DNA of 64,000 nt, taken from the NCBI RefSeq assembly GCF_900142895.1, contig NZ_LT670847.1, positions 124,001 through 188,000 of the forward strand. Reading direction: 5' to 3'. The translations under genes and the position numbers were made by a program. The notes under the pieces were generated by a model. That model did no database searches. It worked only from the letters and a program-made list of their open reading frames with translations, and was not told where the DNA came from. The DNA comes from Vreelandella subglaciescola. GTDB taxonomy: Bacteria; Pseudomonadota; Gammaproteobacteria; Pseudomonadales; Halomonadaceae. Below are positions 46,518 through 55,702 of this stretch, piece by piece (position 1 is the stretch's first letter; every line of letters starts with the position of its first letter).

Positions 46518-47687
46518 ATGCTGACGCAGGCACAAGAACAGATCATCGACGCCACCGCTCCCGTGGTAGCCGAACACCTTGACGCAATCACCCAGCGTTT
46601 TTATCCCCTGATGTTTACCCGCTACCCGGAAGTGGCACCGCTGTTCAACCAGGCGCACCAGCAGGATGGCGGGCAACCCCGCGCCTTGGCCGGCGCCATT
46701 CTGGCCTATGTGCAGCTACGCCAGACGCCCGAAACGGCGCGCGCTACGCTTGAAATCGTGGTCAACAAGCACATATCGCTGGATATTCAGCCGGATCAGT
46801 ATCCTATCGTCGGCGAGTGCCTGATGGCGGCCATCGCTGAAGAGCTGGGCGAGGCGATAACGCCCGAAGTGGCAGAGGCCTGGACGGCGCTATACAACGA
46901 GTTGGCCGGGCTTTTGATCGAGCTTGAAGAGCAGCGCTACCAGGAGTTTGCCAACCGCCCGGGCGGCTGGCGCAGCACGCGCCGTTTCAAGATTGCGGCA
47001 ACCCGTCAGGAAAGCCGCGTCATCCGCTCGTTCGTGCTTGAGCCCGAAGACGGTCAGCCGGTGGCGACCCATTCGCCGGGGCAGTTTATCGGCGTCAGGC
47101 TCACTATCGACGGCACGCCGGTATATCGTCACTACAGTCTGTCTGACGTGCCTAACGGGCGCAGCTACCGCGTGTCGATCAAGCGCGAAGCCGAAGGGCT
47201 TGCCAGCCGCTATTTCCACGATCGACTGGACGTGGGCGATACGCTGGAACTGCTGCCGCCGGCCGGCGAGCTCACCCTGGCCAAGGGCGACGAGCCGCTG
47301 CTGCTTATCAGCGGTGGCGTCGGCCAGACCCCGCTTCTGCCCATGGCACGCCAGGCGCTTGAAGAAGGCCGTCAGGTGACCTACGTACACGCCGCGCTTG
47401 ATGCCGAGCACCACGCCTTTGGTGACGCGCTGGCAAGACTGACCCGGGCGTATCCACAAACGCTGAAAAACGTCACCGTGTACGAGACAGGCGACGCAGC
47501 CGACCATCAGGGGCGGATTAACGATGCGCTGCTGGCCACTTACGTCACGCCGCAGGCGCGCTGCTACTTTGTTGGCCCGCACGGCTTTATGGCCGCGGTG
47601 AATCAGGGGCTTGAGCGGCTGGGCGTGCCCGACACTCATCGCCACTACGAATATTTCGGCCCCGCCCAAGACCTGACCGCCGCGTAG
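46518..47687 (+). CDS. hmp: Flavohaemoglobin / nitric oxide dioxygenase Hmp
   Basis: Converts NO and O2 to nitrate using NAD(P)H; cytoplasmic. 389 aa: globin domain 1-140 with Tyr29, Gln53 and proximal His85 at the canonical positions; FAD-binding domain with RHYSLSD near 205; NAD-binding domain with LLISGGVGQTPLLPMA and the C-terminal YEYFGP. AAGAGGT ribosome site. NsrR-controlled; placed next to narGHJI, it removes NO formed during nitrate/nitrite metabolism. Confidence 0.96.
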   Translation: MLTQAQEQIIDATAPVVAEHLDAITQRFYPLMFTRYPEVAPLFNQAHQQDGGQPRALAGAILAYVQLRQTPETARATLEIVVNKHISLDIQPDQYPIVGECLMAAIAEELGEAITPEVAEAWTALYNELAGLLIELEEQRYQEFANRPGGWRSTRRFKIAATRQESRVIRSFVLEPEDGQPVATHSPGQFIGVRLTIDGTPVYRHYSLSDVPNGRSYRVSIKREAEGLASRYFHDRLDVGDTLELLPPAGELTLAKGDEPLLLISGGVGQTPLLPMARQALEEGRQVTYVHAALDAEHHAFGDALARLTRAYPQTLKNVTVYETGDAADHQGRINDALLATYVTPQARCYFVGPHGFMAAVNQGLERLGVPDTHRHYEYFGPAQDLTAA

Positions 47688-47746
47688 TCAATGGTGTCGC
47701 CGTCAGCGTGATGCTCGTTTTTATTCTGCTGTTCAGCCGTCTTTTT

Positions 47747-47776
47747 CACCCCCTATCCCCTAAGTGGTAGGGGGTG
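47747..47776. promoter_or_regulatory. Dyad upstream of narG, possible NarL site or hmp 3' hairpin
   Basis: Perfect 9-bp arms CACCCCCTA/TAGGGGGTG with a 12-bp centre. The bottom strand contains TACCACT, which fits the NarL heptamer TACYNMT, followed two bases later by an imperfect inverted heptamer (GGGGATA). No T-run follows, so it is a poor terminator. The rest of 47688-47884 shows no convincing FNR box. Confidence 0.4.
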
Positions 47777-47884
47777 ATTATATGGAGGTAACCGGGCAGA
47801 AATTAGCGCTCTAATCCTTCAATATCGATCCCAAGGTGCCTGTTATCAGGTGATTGCTTTTACTTAAAGCCAGGGAGATCGACC

Positions 47885-50800
47885 ATGAGTCATTTCATTG
47901 ACCGGCTGAATTTTTTCCGCAAGGCCCGCGAGCCTTTTGCCGACGACCACGGCGAGCTGCGCCAGGAGTCGCGTAAATGGGAAGACAGCTACCGCCGCCG
48001 CTGGCAGCACGATAAGGTCGTGCGCTCCACCCACGGTGTGAACTGCACCGGCTCGTGCAGCTGGAAAATCTACGTCAAGAATGGCCTGGTCACCTGGGAA
48101 ACCCAGCAGACCGACTACCCCCGCACACGCCCGGATCTGCCCAACCACGAACCTCGTGGCTGCCCGCGCGGTGCCAGCTATTCGTGGTACATGTACAGCG
48201 CCAACCGCCTCAAATACCCGCTGGTCAGAAGGCCGCTGCTGGAACTTTGGCGCAAGGCGCTGGCGGACAAGAAAGATCCGGTTGATGCCTGGGCGGCGAT
48301 TGTCGAAGACCCGGCCTCCACCAAGCAATACAAGCGCGCCCGGGGCATGGGCGGTTTTGTCCGTGCGGACTGGGATGAGCTCAACGAAATCATCGCCGCT
48401 TCCAACGTCTACACCGCCAAGCAGTACGGCCCGGACCGCATTGTCGGCTTTTCGCCGATTCCCGCCATGTCGATGATTTCCTACGCCTCCGGCGCGCGCT
48501 ACCTGTCGCTGATCGGCGGGGTTAATCTGTCGTTTTACGACTGGTACTGCGATTTGCCGCCGGCCAGCCCGCAAACCTGGGGCGAGCAGACCGACGTCCC
48601 GGAATCCGCCGACTGGTACAACTCCGGCTACATCATCGCCTGGGGCTCCAACGTGCCGCAAACGCGCACGCCGGATGCGCATTTCTTCACCGAAGTGCGC
48701 TACAAGGGCACCAAAACCGTCTCGATATGCCCTGATTACTCCGAAGTCTCCAAGCTCACCGACGAATGGCTTTCTGCCAAGCAGGGCACCGACGCCGCGC
48801 TTGCCATGGCCATGGGCCACGTGATTCTCAAGGAATTTCACCTCGAGAATCCGAGTCCCTACTTTACCGAGTACGTGCGCCGCTATACCGATATGCCGTG
48901 TCTGGTCGAGCTTGAGCCCCGCGAAGACGGCAGCTACGCGGCGGGCCGGCAAATGCGCGCCAGCGATTTTGAAGCGAGCCTGGGTCAGGACAATAACCCC
49001 GAGTGGAAAACGCTGGTGTGGGACGAGGCCCGCGACCAGATCGTCGTCCCCCGCGGTTCGATCGGTTTCCGCTGGGGCGAAGACGACGCCAATGTTGGCA
49101 AGTGGAACCTGGAATCGCTGGACGCTGACGGTGCCGAGCTGGCACCGCTACTGAGCATGGCCAAGAGCCATGACGACGTAGCGCGGGTGGCGTTTCCGTA
49201 TTTTGGCGGCATCGAACACAAGCACTTTGAAAGCGTGAAAAACGAAGGCGTCCACGATGAAATCGTCTACCACAGCCTGCCGGTAAAGCGCGTCAAAAAG
49301 GCCGACGGCAGCGACGTGCTGATGGTCACCGTGTTTGACCTGATGTGTGCCAACTACGGCATTGATCGCGGCTTTGGTGCTGAGGGCGAAGACGACGGTG
49401 CGACGGACTATAGCCAGATCCGGCCGTACACGCCGGCGTGGCAGGAAAAAATCACCGGCGTGTCCGCTGATCAGGCCATCCGTATCGCCCGGGAATTTGC
49501 CGACAACGCGCATAAAACCAGCGGTCGCTCGATGATCATCGTGGGTGCCGGCATGAACCACTGGTACCACATGGACATGAACTACCGCGGCCTGATCAAC
49601 ATGCTGATCATGTGCGGCTGTATCGGTCAGACCGGCGGCGGCTGGTCGCACTACGTGGGTCAGGAAAAGCTGCGTCCGCAAACCGGCTGGACGCCGCTGG
49701 CCTTCGGCCTCGACTGGCAGCGCCCGCCGCGCCACATGAACGGCACCTCGTTTTTCTACAACCACTCCAGCCAGTGGCGCTACGAAAAGCTCGAAATCAA
49801 GGAGCTGTTGTCCCCGCTGGCCAAAGCCGAAGATTATTCCGGCAACCTGATCGACTATAACGTGCGCGCCGAGCGCATGGGCTGGCTGCCGTCCGCGCCG
49901 CAGCTGACCACCAACCCGCTGCATCTGGCCGGTGCCGCTGAAAAAGCCGGCATGGGCACCGCGGACTACGTGGTGGAACAGCTGAAAAACGGCAAGTTGG
50001 CCTTCGCTGCGGAAGACCCGGATAACCCCAAGAACTTCCCGCGCAACATGTTCATCTGGCGTTCCAACCTGCTGGGTAGCTCGGGTAAAGGGCATGAATA
50101 CATGCTCAAGTACCTGCTGGGTACGCGCCACGGCATTCAGGGCAAAAACCTGGGCGACGCCGGCGAGCACAAGCCCGAAGAGGTCAAGTGGCACGACGAT
50201 GCGCCCGAAGGCAAAGTCGACTTGCTGGTAACGCTGGACTTCCGTATGTCCACCACCTGCCTGTATTCTGACATCGTGCTGCCCACCGCCACCTGGTACG
50301 AGAAAAACGACCTCAATACCTCGGACATGCACCCGTTCATCCACCCGCTGACCGCGGCGACGGATCCGGCGTGGGAATCGCGCAGCGACTGGGAAATCTA
50401 CAAGGGCATCGCCAAGACGTTCTCCAGGGTCTGTGTCGGGCACCTGGGCGAAGAAACCGATCTGGTCACGCTGCCCATGCAGCACGACTCCCCCGGGGAA
50501 CTGGCACAAGCCGCCGTGCTCGACTGGAAAAAGGGCGAGTGTGACCCCATCCCCGGCGAGACAATGCCCAGCCTGATCGAGGTTAAGCGCAACTATCCGG
50601 AAACCTACGAACGCTTTACCTCGGTAGGCCCGCTGCTGGAAAACGTGGGTAACGGCGGCAAGGGCATCGGTTGGGAAACCAAGTCGGAAATCGAGCTGCT
50701 GGGCAAGCTCAACCACTGCAAGCTGGACGGCCCGGCCAAAGGCCAGCCGCTTTTGGAAAGCGCTATTGACGCCGCCGAAATGATCCTCACGCTGGCACCG

Positions 50801-51661
50801 GAAACCAACGGTCAGGTGGCGGTAAAAGCTTGGGGGGCGTTGTCGAAAATCACCGGCCGCGACCATACCCACCTGGCGAAGCCGAAGGAAGACGAGAAGA
50901 TCCGCTTCCGCGATGTCGTCGCTCAGCCGCGCAAGATTATCTCCAGTCCCACCTGGTCGGGCCTTGAAGATGAGCACGTGTCTTACAACGCCGGTTACAC
51001 CAACGTCCATGAGTTTATTCCGTGGCGCACGATGAGCGGCCGCCAGCAGCTGTATCAGGATCACCCCTGGATGCGTGCTTTTGGTGAAAGCCTGCTGGTG
51101 TATCGCCCGCCCATCGACACCAAGGCGGCGGCCAGCGTTTCTGAGCCGCAGGGTAACGGTAACCCGGAAATTGCGCTCAACTTCCTGACGCCGCACCAGA
51201 AGTGGGGGATTCACTCAACCTACTCTGACAACCTGCTGATGCAGACGCTATCCCGGGGCGGGCCGATTGTGTGGATGTCGGAAGACGACGCCCAGTCTAT
51301 CGGCGTGGAAGATAACGACTGGATCGAAGCCTACAACGCCAACGGCGCGATTGCCGCACGGGCGGTGGTTAGCCAGCGGGTGAAAAACGGCATGGCGATG
51401 ATGTATCACGCCCAGGAGCGGATCGTGAACATTCCCGGCTCCGAGGTCACCGGTACGCGTGGCGGTATTCATAACTCGGTGACGCGGGTGTGCCCCAAAC
51501 CGACGCACATGATCGGCGGCTACGCGCAGCTGTCTTACAGCTTTAACTACTACGGCACCGTGGGCTCCAACCGTGATGAGTTTGTGCTGGTACGCCGGAT
51601 GAAAAACATCGATTGGCTCGACGGCGAGAATAACGACTACGTTCAGGAGGCCGTGAAATGA
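47885..51661 (+). CDS. narG: Respiratory nitrate reductase alpha subunit NarG
   Basis: 1,258-aa molybdopterin (bis-MGD) catalytic subunit, cytoplasmic side of the membrane. N-terminal HGVNCTGSCSW has His50, Cys54 and Cys58 and, with Cys93 in RGCPRGASYSW, ligates the FS0 [4Fe-4S] cluster. The conserved block DWYNSGYIIAWGSNVPQTRTPDAHFF belongs to the Mo-site region. Length matches E. coli NarG (~1,247). Overlaps narH by 4 bp (ATGA). First gene of narGHJI-ppiC. Confidence 0.97.
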   Translation: MSHFIDRLNFFRKAREPFADDHGELRQESRKWEDSYRRRWQHDKVVRSTHGVNCTGSCSWKIYVKNGLVTWETQQTDYPRTRPDLPNHEPRGCPRGASYSWYMYSANRLKYPLVRRPLLELWRKALADKKDPVDAWAAIVEDPASTKQYKRARGMGGFVRADWDELNEIIAASNVYTAKQYGPDRIVGFSPIPAMSMISYASGARYLSLIGGVNLSFYDWYCDLPPASPQTWGEQTDVPESADWYNSGYIIAWGSNVPQTRTPDAHFFTEVRYKGTKTVSICPDYSEVSKLTDEWLSAKQGTDAALAMAMGHVILKEFHLENPSPYFTEYVRRYTDMPCLVELEPREDGSYAAGRQMRASDFEASLGQDNNPEWKTLVWDEARDQIVVPRGSIGFRWGEDDANVGKWNLESLDADGAELAPLLSMAKSHDDVARVAFPYFGGIEHKHFESVKNEGVHDEIVYHSLPVKRVKKADGSDVLMVTVFDLMCANYGIDRGFGAEGEDDGATDYSQIRPYTPAWQEKITGVSADQAIRIAREFADNAHKTSGRSMIIVGAGMNHWYHMDMNYRGLINMLIMCGCIGQTGGGWSHYVGQEKLRPQTGWTPLAFGLDWQRPPRHMNGTSFFYNHSSQWRYEKLEIKELLSPLAKAEDYSGNLIDYNVRAERMGWLPSAPQLTTNPLHLAGAAEKAGMGTADYVVEQLKNGKLAFAAEDPDNPKNFPRNMFIWRSNLLGSSGKGHEYMLKYLLGTRHGIQGKNLGDAGEHKPEEVKWHDDAPEGKVDLLVTLDFRMSTTCLYSDIVLPTATWYEKNDLNTSDMHPFIHPLTAATDPAWESRSDWEIYKGIAKTFSRVCVGHLGEETDLVTLPMQHDSPGELAQAAVLDWKKGECDPIPGETMPSLIEVKRNYPETYERFTSVGPLLENVGNGGKGIGWETKSEIELLGKLNHCKLDGPAKGQPLLESAIDAAEMILTLAPETNGQVAVKAWGALSKITGRDHTHLAKPKEDEKIRFRDVVAQPRKIISSPTWSGLEDEHVSYNAGYTNVHEFIPWRTMSGRQQLYQDHPWMRAFGESLLVYRPPIDTKAAASVSEPQGNGNPEIALNFLTPHQKWGIHSTYSDNLLMQTLSRGGPIVWMSEDDAQSIGVEDNDWIEAYNANGAIAARAVVSQRVKNGMAMMYHAQERIVNIPGSEVTGTRGGIHNSVTRVCPKPTHMIGGYAQLSYSFNYYGTVGSNRDEFVLVRRMKNIDWLDGENNDYVQEAVK

Positions 51662-53235
51662 AAATTCGCTCCCAGGTAGGCATGGTCTTGAACCTCGACA
51701 AGTGCATCGGCTGTCACACTTGTTCAGTGACGTGTAAAAACGTCTGGACCAGCCGCGAAGGCGTCGAGTACGCTTGGTTTAACAACGTCGAGACCAAGCC
51801 CGGCATCGGTTATCCCAAGGAATGGGAAAACCAGAACAAATGGAAAGGCGGCTGGATGCGCGGCAAAAACGGCAAGATCACGCCGCGCATCGGCGGTAAG
51901 TGGCGGGTACTGGCGAATATTTTTGCCAACCCCGATCTGCCCGAAATCGACGACTACTACGAGCCGTTCACTTTCGACTACCAGCACCTGCACAACGCCA
52001 AGCAGGGCGAGCACCAGCCCACTGCGCGGCCGCGTTCGCTGATTTCCGGCAAGCGCATGAAAAAGATCGAATGGGGCCCCAACTGGGAAGAGATTCTGGG
52101 CACCGAGTTTGCCAAGCGGCGCAAGGACATGAACTTCGAGAAGGTGCAGGCCGACATTTACGGCCAGTTTGAAAACACCTTCATGATGTATCTGCCCAGG
52201 CTTTGCGAGCACTGCCTGAACCCCACCTGCGTGGCGGCGTGCCCGAGCGGTGCGATTTACAAGCGCGAAGAAGACGGCATTGTGCTGATCGATCAGGACA
52301 AGTGCCGCGGCTGGCGGATGTGTATTTCCGGCTGCCCGTACAAGAAGATTTACTACAACTGGAAGTCGGGTAAATCCGAGAAGTGCACTTTCTGCTATCC
52401 GCGCATCGAGTCCGGTCAGCCGACGGTGTGCTCGGAAACCTGCGTGGGCCGGATTCGCTACCTGGGTGTGATGCTTTACGACGCCGACCGTATCGAAGAG
52501 GTCGCCAGCACCCCGGACGAGCGCGATCTGTACCACCGCCAGCGCGAAATTTTCCTCGATCCGCACGACCCCGAGGTCATCGCTCAGGCGAAGAAAGACG
52601 GCATCATGGACAACGTCATCAAGGCCGCGCAGGAATCGCCGGTCTACAAGCTGGCGATGGACTGGGGGCTGGCGCTGCCGCTGCACCCGGAATACCGCAC
52701 GCTGCCGATGGTCTGGTACGTGCCGCCGCTGTCGCCGATCCAGTCCGCTGCCGAGGCCGGTGACGTCGAGTTTGACGGCATTCTGCCCAAGATCGAATCG
52801 CTGCGTATTCCGGTCAAATACCTGGCTAACATGCTCACCGCCGGTGAAGAAGCGCCGGTCGTGCTGGCGCTCAAACGCCTGATGGCGATGCGCGTTTACA
52901 TGCGCGGCAAGCACGTTGAGGGCAATCCCGACGTTGCAGTGCTCAAAGAAGTAGGGCTGACCGAAGCCCAGGTGGAAGACATGTACCGCTACCTGGCGAT
53001 TGCCAACTACGAAGACCGCTTCGTGATTCCCACCAGCCACCGCGAAATGGCCACCGAGGCCTTCCCCGAGCGCGGCGGCTGCGGCTTTAGCTTCGGCGAC
53101 GGCTGTCACGGTGAAAGCGAGCCGAGCCTGTTTAACGGCAGCTCGACCACCTCGACGCTGGTCAAGCCGGTGGACGTGTACGATCCGCAGGAAAACGCGC
53201 CGGCGGAAACCAAGCTGGAGGTGCCCCATGAGTAA
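51658..53235 (+). CDS. narH: Respiratory nitrate reductase beta subunit NarH
   Basis: 525-aa Fe-S subunit that carries electrons from NarI haem to NarG. Four cluster motifs: CIGCHTCSVTC (residues 19-29), CEHCLNPTCVAACP, CRGWRMCISGCP, where Trp replaces a Cys as expected for the [3Fe-4S] centre, and CTFCYPRIESGQPTVCSETC. Overlaps narG by 4 bp and narJ by 8 bp. Confidence 0.97.
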   Translation: MKIRSQVGMVLNLDKCIGCHTCSVTCKNVWTSREGVEYAWFNNVETKPGIGYPKEWENQNKWKGGWMRGKNGKITPRIGGKWRVLANIFANPDLPEIDDYYEPFTFDYQHLHNAKQGEHQPTARPRSLISGKRMKKIEWGPNWEEILGTEFAKRRKDMNFEKVQADIYGQFENTFMMYLPRLCEHCLNPTCVAACPSGAIYKREEDGIVLIDQDKCRGWRMCISGCPYKKIYYNWKSGKSEKCTFCYPRIESGQPTVCSETCVGRIRYLGVMLYDADRIEEVASTPDERDLYHRQREIFLDPHDPEVIAQAKKDGIMDNVIKAAQESPVYKLAMDWGLALPLHPEYRTLPMVWYVPPLSPIQSAAEAGDVEFDGILPKIESLRIPVKYLANMLTAGEEAPVVLALKRLMAMRVYMRGKHVEGNPDVAVLKEVGLTEAQVEDMYRYLAIANYEDRFVIPTSHREMATEAFPERGGCGFSFGDGCHGESEPSLFNGSSTTSTLVKPVDVYDPQENAPAETKLEVPHE

Positions 53236-54031
53236 CGCCGCTGAGATATATACGCCAGGGGCTGTTCCCACCGGTGCCGATGAGGCACCGGTGGCCCCGG
53301 AAGGCATGCTTTGTCTGCGCGTGCTGGCGCGGTTGCTGGACTACCCAACCGTCGAGCTACAGCAGGCGGCGGGTGAGATGATCGAGATTATTCACGCCGA
53401 GCGCCGCTGGGCGGCAGCGCACCGGCGCAGCCTGATGGACTGGTGTCAGCGCCTGGCCGATGCCGAGCTGCTTGACCTTCAGGCCGAGTACGTCGAGCTG
53501 TTTGACAAGGGCAAGGCGACGTCGCTTTTGCTGTTCGAGCACGTACACGGCGAATCTCGCGACCGCGGCCAGGCCATGGTTGATCTGATGAATGAGTACG
53601 AAGACGCCGGCTTTGAGCTTGACGCGCGAGAGCTTCCGGACTATTTGCCGATGTTTCTCGAGTATCTGTCCACCCGCGGGGAGGCAGACATAGGCCGCTG
53701 GCTGGGGGAAATTCGGCATATTCTGGCGCTGCTGACCGCCCGTCTGGAAGAGCGCGAAGCGGATCATGCGCTTGTGCCGCTGGCACTGCTGGCGCTGATT
53801 GGCGCCGAGGGCGACGTTGATAACCACCGCGCTGCGGCCCAAGCCGAGGAACCCGACGACACCCCTGAAGCGCTGGACGCCGTCTGGGAAGAGGAAATGG
53901 TGACCTTTACCGCCGACTCCGACCAGGACTGCGCGCTGCAGTCGGCCGAAGGCCGCCGCCTTGCCGAGCGCAAGAAGACGGTGCCCAGTGACCCCGTTAA
54001 CATCATGCCGTCCGGTTCGTCCGCCCGCTAA
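53228..54031 (+). CDS. narJ: Nitrate reductase assembly chaperone NarJ
   Basis: 267 aa from ATG 53228 (MSNAAEIYTPG), overlapping the narH stop by 8 bp; the frame is open further upstream, but only as a shadow of narH. Helical TorD/NarJ family with the conserved YVELFDKGKATSLLLFEHVHGESRDRGQAM and LPDYLPMFLEYLS segments. Delivers Mo cofactor and holds NarGH until it docks on NarI. The acidic C-terminal extension (EEPDDTPEALDAVWEEEMV) is usual. Confidence 0.94.
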   Translation: MSNAAEIYTPGAVPTGADEAPVAPEGMLCLRVLARLLDYPTVELQQAAGEMIEIIHAERRWAAAHRRSLMDWCQRLADAELLDLQAEYVELFDKGKATSLLLFEHVHGESRDRGQAMVDLMNEYEDAGFELDARELPDYLPMFLEYLSTRGEADIGRWLGEIRHILALLTARLEEREADHALVPLALLALIGAEGDVDNHRAAAQAEEPDDTPEALDAVWEEEMVTFTADSDQDCALQSAEGRRLAERKKTVPSDPVNIMPSGSSAR

Positions 54032-54043
54032 AGGAGATACGCC

Positions 54044-54727
54044 ATGTTTATCGAATACTTGCAGCACCTGATCTATGGCTACTATCCGTATCTGGCCGGT
54101 ACGGTGTTTCTGGTGGGCAGCCTGATGCGCTTTGATCACGGGCAGTACACGTGGAAAACCGGCTCCAGTCAGATGCTTTCGTCAAAGAACATGCGTGTGG
54201 CCAGCAACGTGTTTCATATCGGCATTCTGGTGATCTTTTTTGGCCACCTGTTCGGTATGCTCACGCCGCACTGGATCTATGCGCCGTTTATCAGCGCCAG
54301 CGCCAAACAGATTATTGCCATTGTGATCGGCGGTATTGCCGGCGTGATGGTACTGATCGGCGGCGGCATGCTGCTTTATCGGCGACTGTACAATGCCCGT
54401 GTCAAGGCGTCTTCCAGCACCATGGATACGCTGATTCTGGGGATTCTGGTGCTGCAGGCAGCGCTTGGCGTGATCACCGTGTTTGTCTCGTTGGGTCACC
54501 TGGACGGCGAAATGATGCTGACCCTGGCGTCGTGGGCGCAGTCCATCGTGTTCTTCAGCGGCGGTGCGGCGGATTACATGGCCGATGTGTCATGGATCTA
54601 CAAGCTGCACGTGTTTTTGGGGCTGACCATTATTCTGCTGTTTCCCTTTACCCGTCTGGTACACGTCTGGAGCGTACCGTTCGGCTACGTCACGCGGCGC
54701 TACCAGTTGGTACGCAAAAGAGGCTGA
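54044..54727 (+). CDS. narI: Nitrate reductase gamma subunit NarI
   Basis: 227-aa cytochrome b with five transmembrane helices that oxidises quinol and anchors NarGH. Haem-ligand histidines appear in the expected pairs: NVFHIG and FFGHLFGML in helix II, YKLHVFLG and RLVHVWS in helix V. AAGGAGA ribosome site, 12 bp after narJ. Confidence 0.96.
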   Translation: MFIEYLQHLIYGYYPYLAGTVFLVGSLMRFDHGQYTWKTGSSQMLSSKNMRVASNVFHIGILVIFFGHLFGMLTPHWIYAPFISASAKQIIAIVIGGIAGVMVLIGGGMLLYRRLYNARVKASSSTMDTLILGILVLQAALGVITVFVSLGHLDGEMMLTLASWAQSIVFFSGGAADYMADVSWIYKLHVFLGLTIILLFPFTRLVHVWSVPFGYVTRRYQLVRKRG

Positions 54728-54781
54728 TAGCAAACGGTTGATGCAGATGCAGACGGTTGAAGCAGGTAGAGAGGGATACGC

Positions 54782-55600
54782 ATGTCCATACAGATGATTG
54801 ATATTGAAGAGCTGCCCGGAAAGCAAACGCCGCCGCCGGTGGTCGTTGGCAATCGCGAGATCAACGAGGCAGACATCGCTGCTGAGATGCAGTATCACCC
54901 GGCCGATAGCGCCGGCAGCGCCCAGCTGAAAGCCGCCCGAGCGCTGGTCGTGCGCGAGCTTTTACACCAGCGTGCGCAGCAGATAGGGCTAACGCCTGCG
55001 GACAGCGACGCTGATAACGACGCCATCGCCGAGCTGTTGGAGCAGGAGCTTGCGGTACCCGAGCCCGGGAAAGACGACTGCGAGCGCTTTTATGCCATAC
55101 ATCCCGAGCGCTTCAGCCAGCCGGAGCAGCTTAGCGTGCGACATATCCTGCTGTCAGCGCCGCCGGATGACGCCAAGGCGCGCGATGCGCAATACCATCT
55201 GGGGGTTGATCTGCTTGAGCAGCTGTCAGCGCACCCCGAGCGTATGACCGAGCTGGCCCAGCGCTATTCGGCCTGCCCGTCAAAAGACGCCGGTGGCGAG
55301 CTTGGTTGGCTGTTGCCGGGGCAAACCGTGGCCGAGCTGGATCGGGCGCTCAAGCACCTGCCGGAAGGGCTTCACGAACGTCCACTGGCGTCGCGCTATG
55401 GCTGGCATTTGGTGTGGGTCGACGCGCGCGAAGAAAGCCGCCAGCTGCCGTATGAGGCGGTGGCCGAGCAGGTGCGTCTCAGCCTGCTCGAACAGGCCAC
55501 CAGGCGCGGCCTGCGCCATTACCTGCTGGCGCTGGAAAGCGAGATCGGCGTGGCCGGGGTAACGCTGGACGAGGACAGCGGCGGCAGTCTGATGCGCTAA
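54782..55600 (+). CDS. PpiC-type (parvulin) peptidyl-prolyl isomerase of the nar operon
   Basis: 272 aa with an N-terminal helical region and a parvulin domain around residues 115-215 (LSVRHILLSA, AQRYSACPSKDAGGELGWLLPGQTV, the last being the PpiC signature). No signal peptide, so cytoplasmic. A NifM-like parvulin gene follows narI in Pseudomonas as well; it is thought to help maturation of the complex. 54 bp after narI and before a strong terminator, so it closes the operon. Confidence 0.88.
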   Translation: MSIQMIDIEELPGKQTPPPVVVGNREINEADIAAEMQYHPADSAGSAQLKAARALVVRELLHQRAQQIGLTPADSDADNDAIAELLEQELAVPEPGKDDCERFYAIHPERFSQPEQLSVRHILLSAPPDDAKARDAQYHLGVDLLEQLSAHPERMTELAQRYSACPSKDAGGELGWLLPGQTVAELDRALKHLPEGLHERPLASRYGWHLVWVDAREESRQLPYEAVAEQVRLSLLEQATRRGLRHYLLALESEIGVAGVTLDEDSGGSLMR

Positions 55601-55637
55601 ACTGCGAGCGTTTGTCGTACCGCTGTTGACAAGACTC

Positions 55638-55673
55638 AAGCCCCGAACGTGACCGCACGTTGCGGGGCTTTTT
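55638..55673 (+). terminator. Terminator of the narGHJI-ppiC operon
   Basis: Long hairpin: AAGCCCCG/CGGGGCTT with an inner AACGTG/CACGTT stem and ACCG loop, one bulged G, then TTT. It lies 37 bp after the ppiC stop and between convergent genes. Confidence 0.9.
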
Positions 55674-55702
55674 CAGCGATGACGCTGAGTAAAGCTGCCG
55701 CG

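Noticed and set aside
47800..47860. FNR box upstream of narG
   Set aside because: The best match (around TTCAATATCGATCCC) has at least two mismatches in each half.
49148..51214. 688-codon open frame antisense to narG
   Set aside because: Shadow of a conserved GC-rich gene; the composition is typical of antisense frames (His/Val/Ala/Gln-rich) and no motif is seen. Similar frames opposite narH, groEL and the IS1380 copies were rejected for the same reason.
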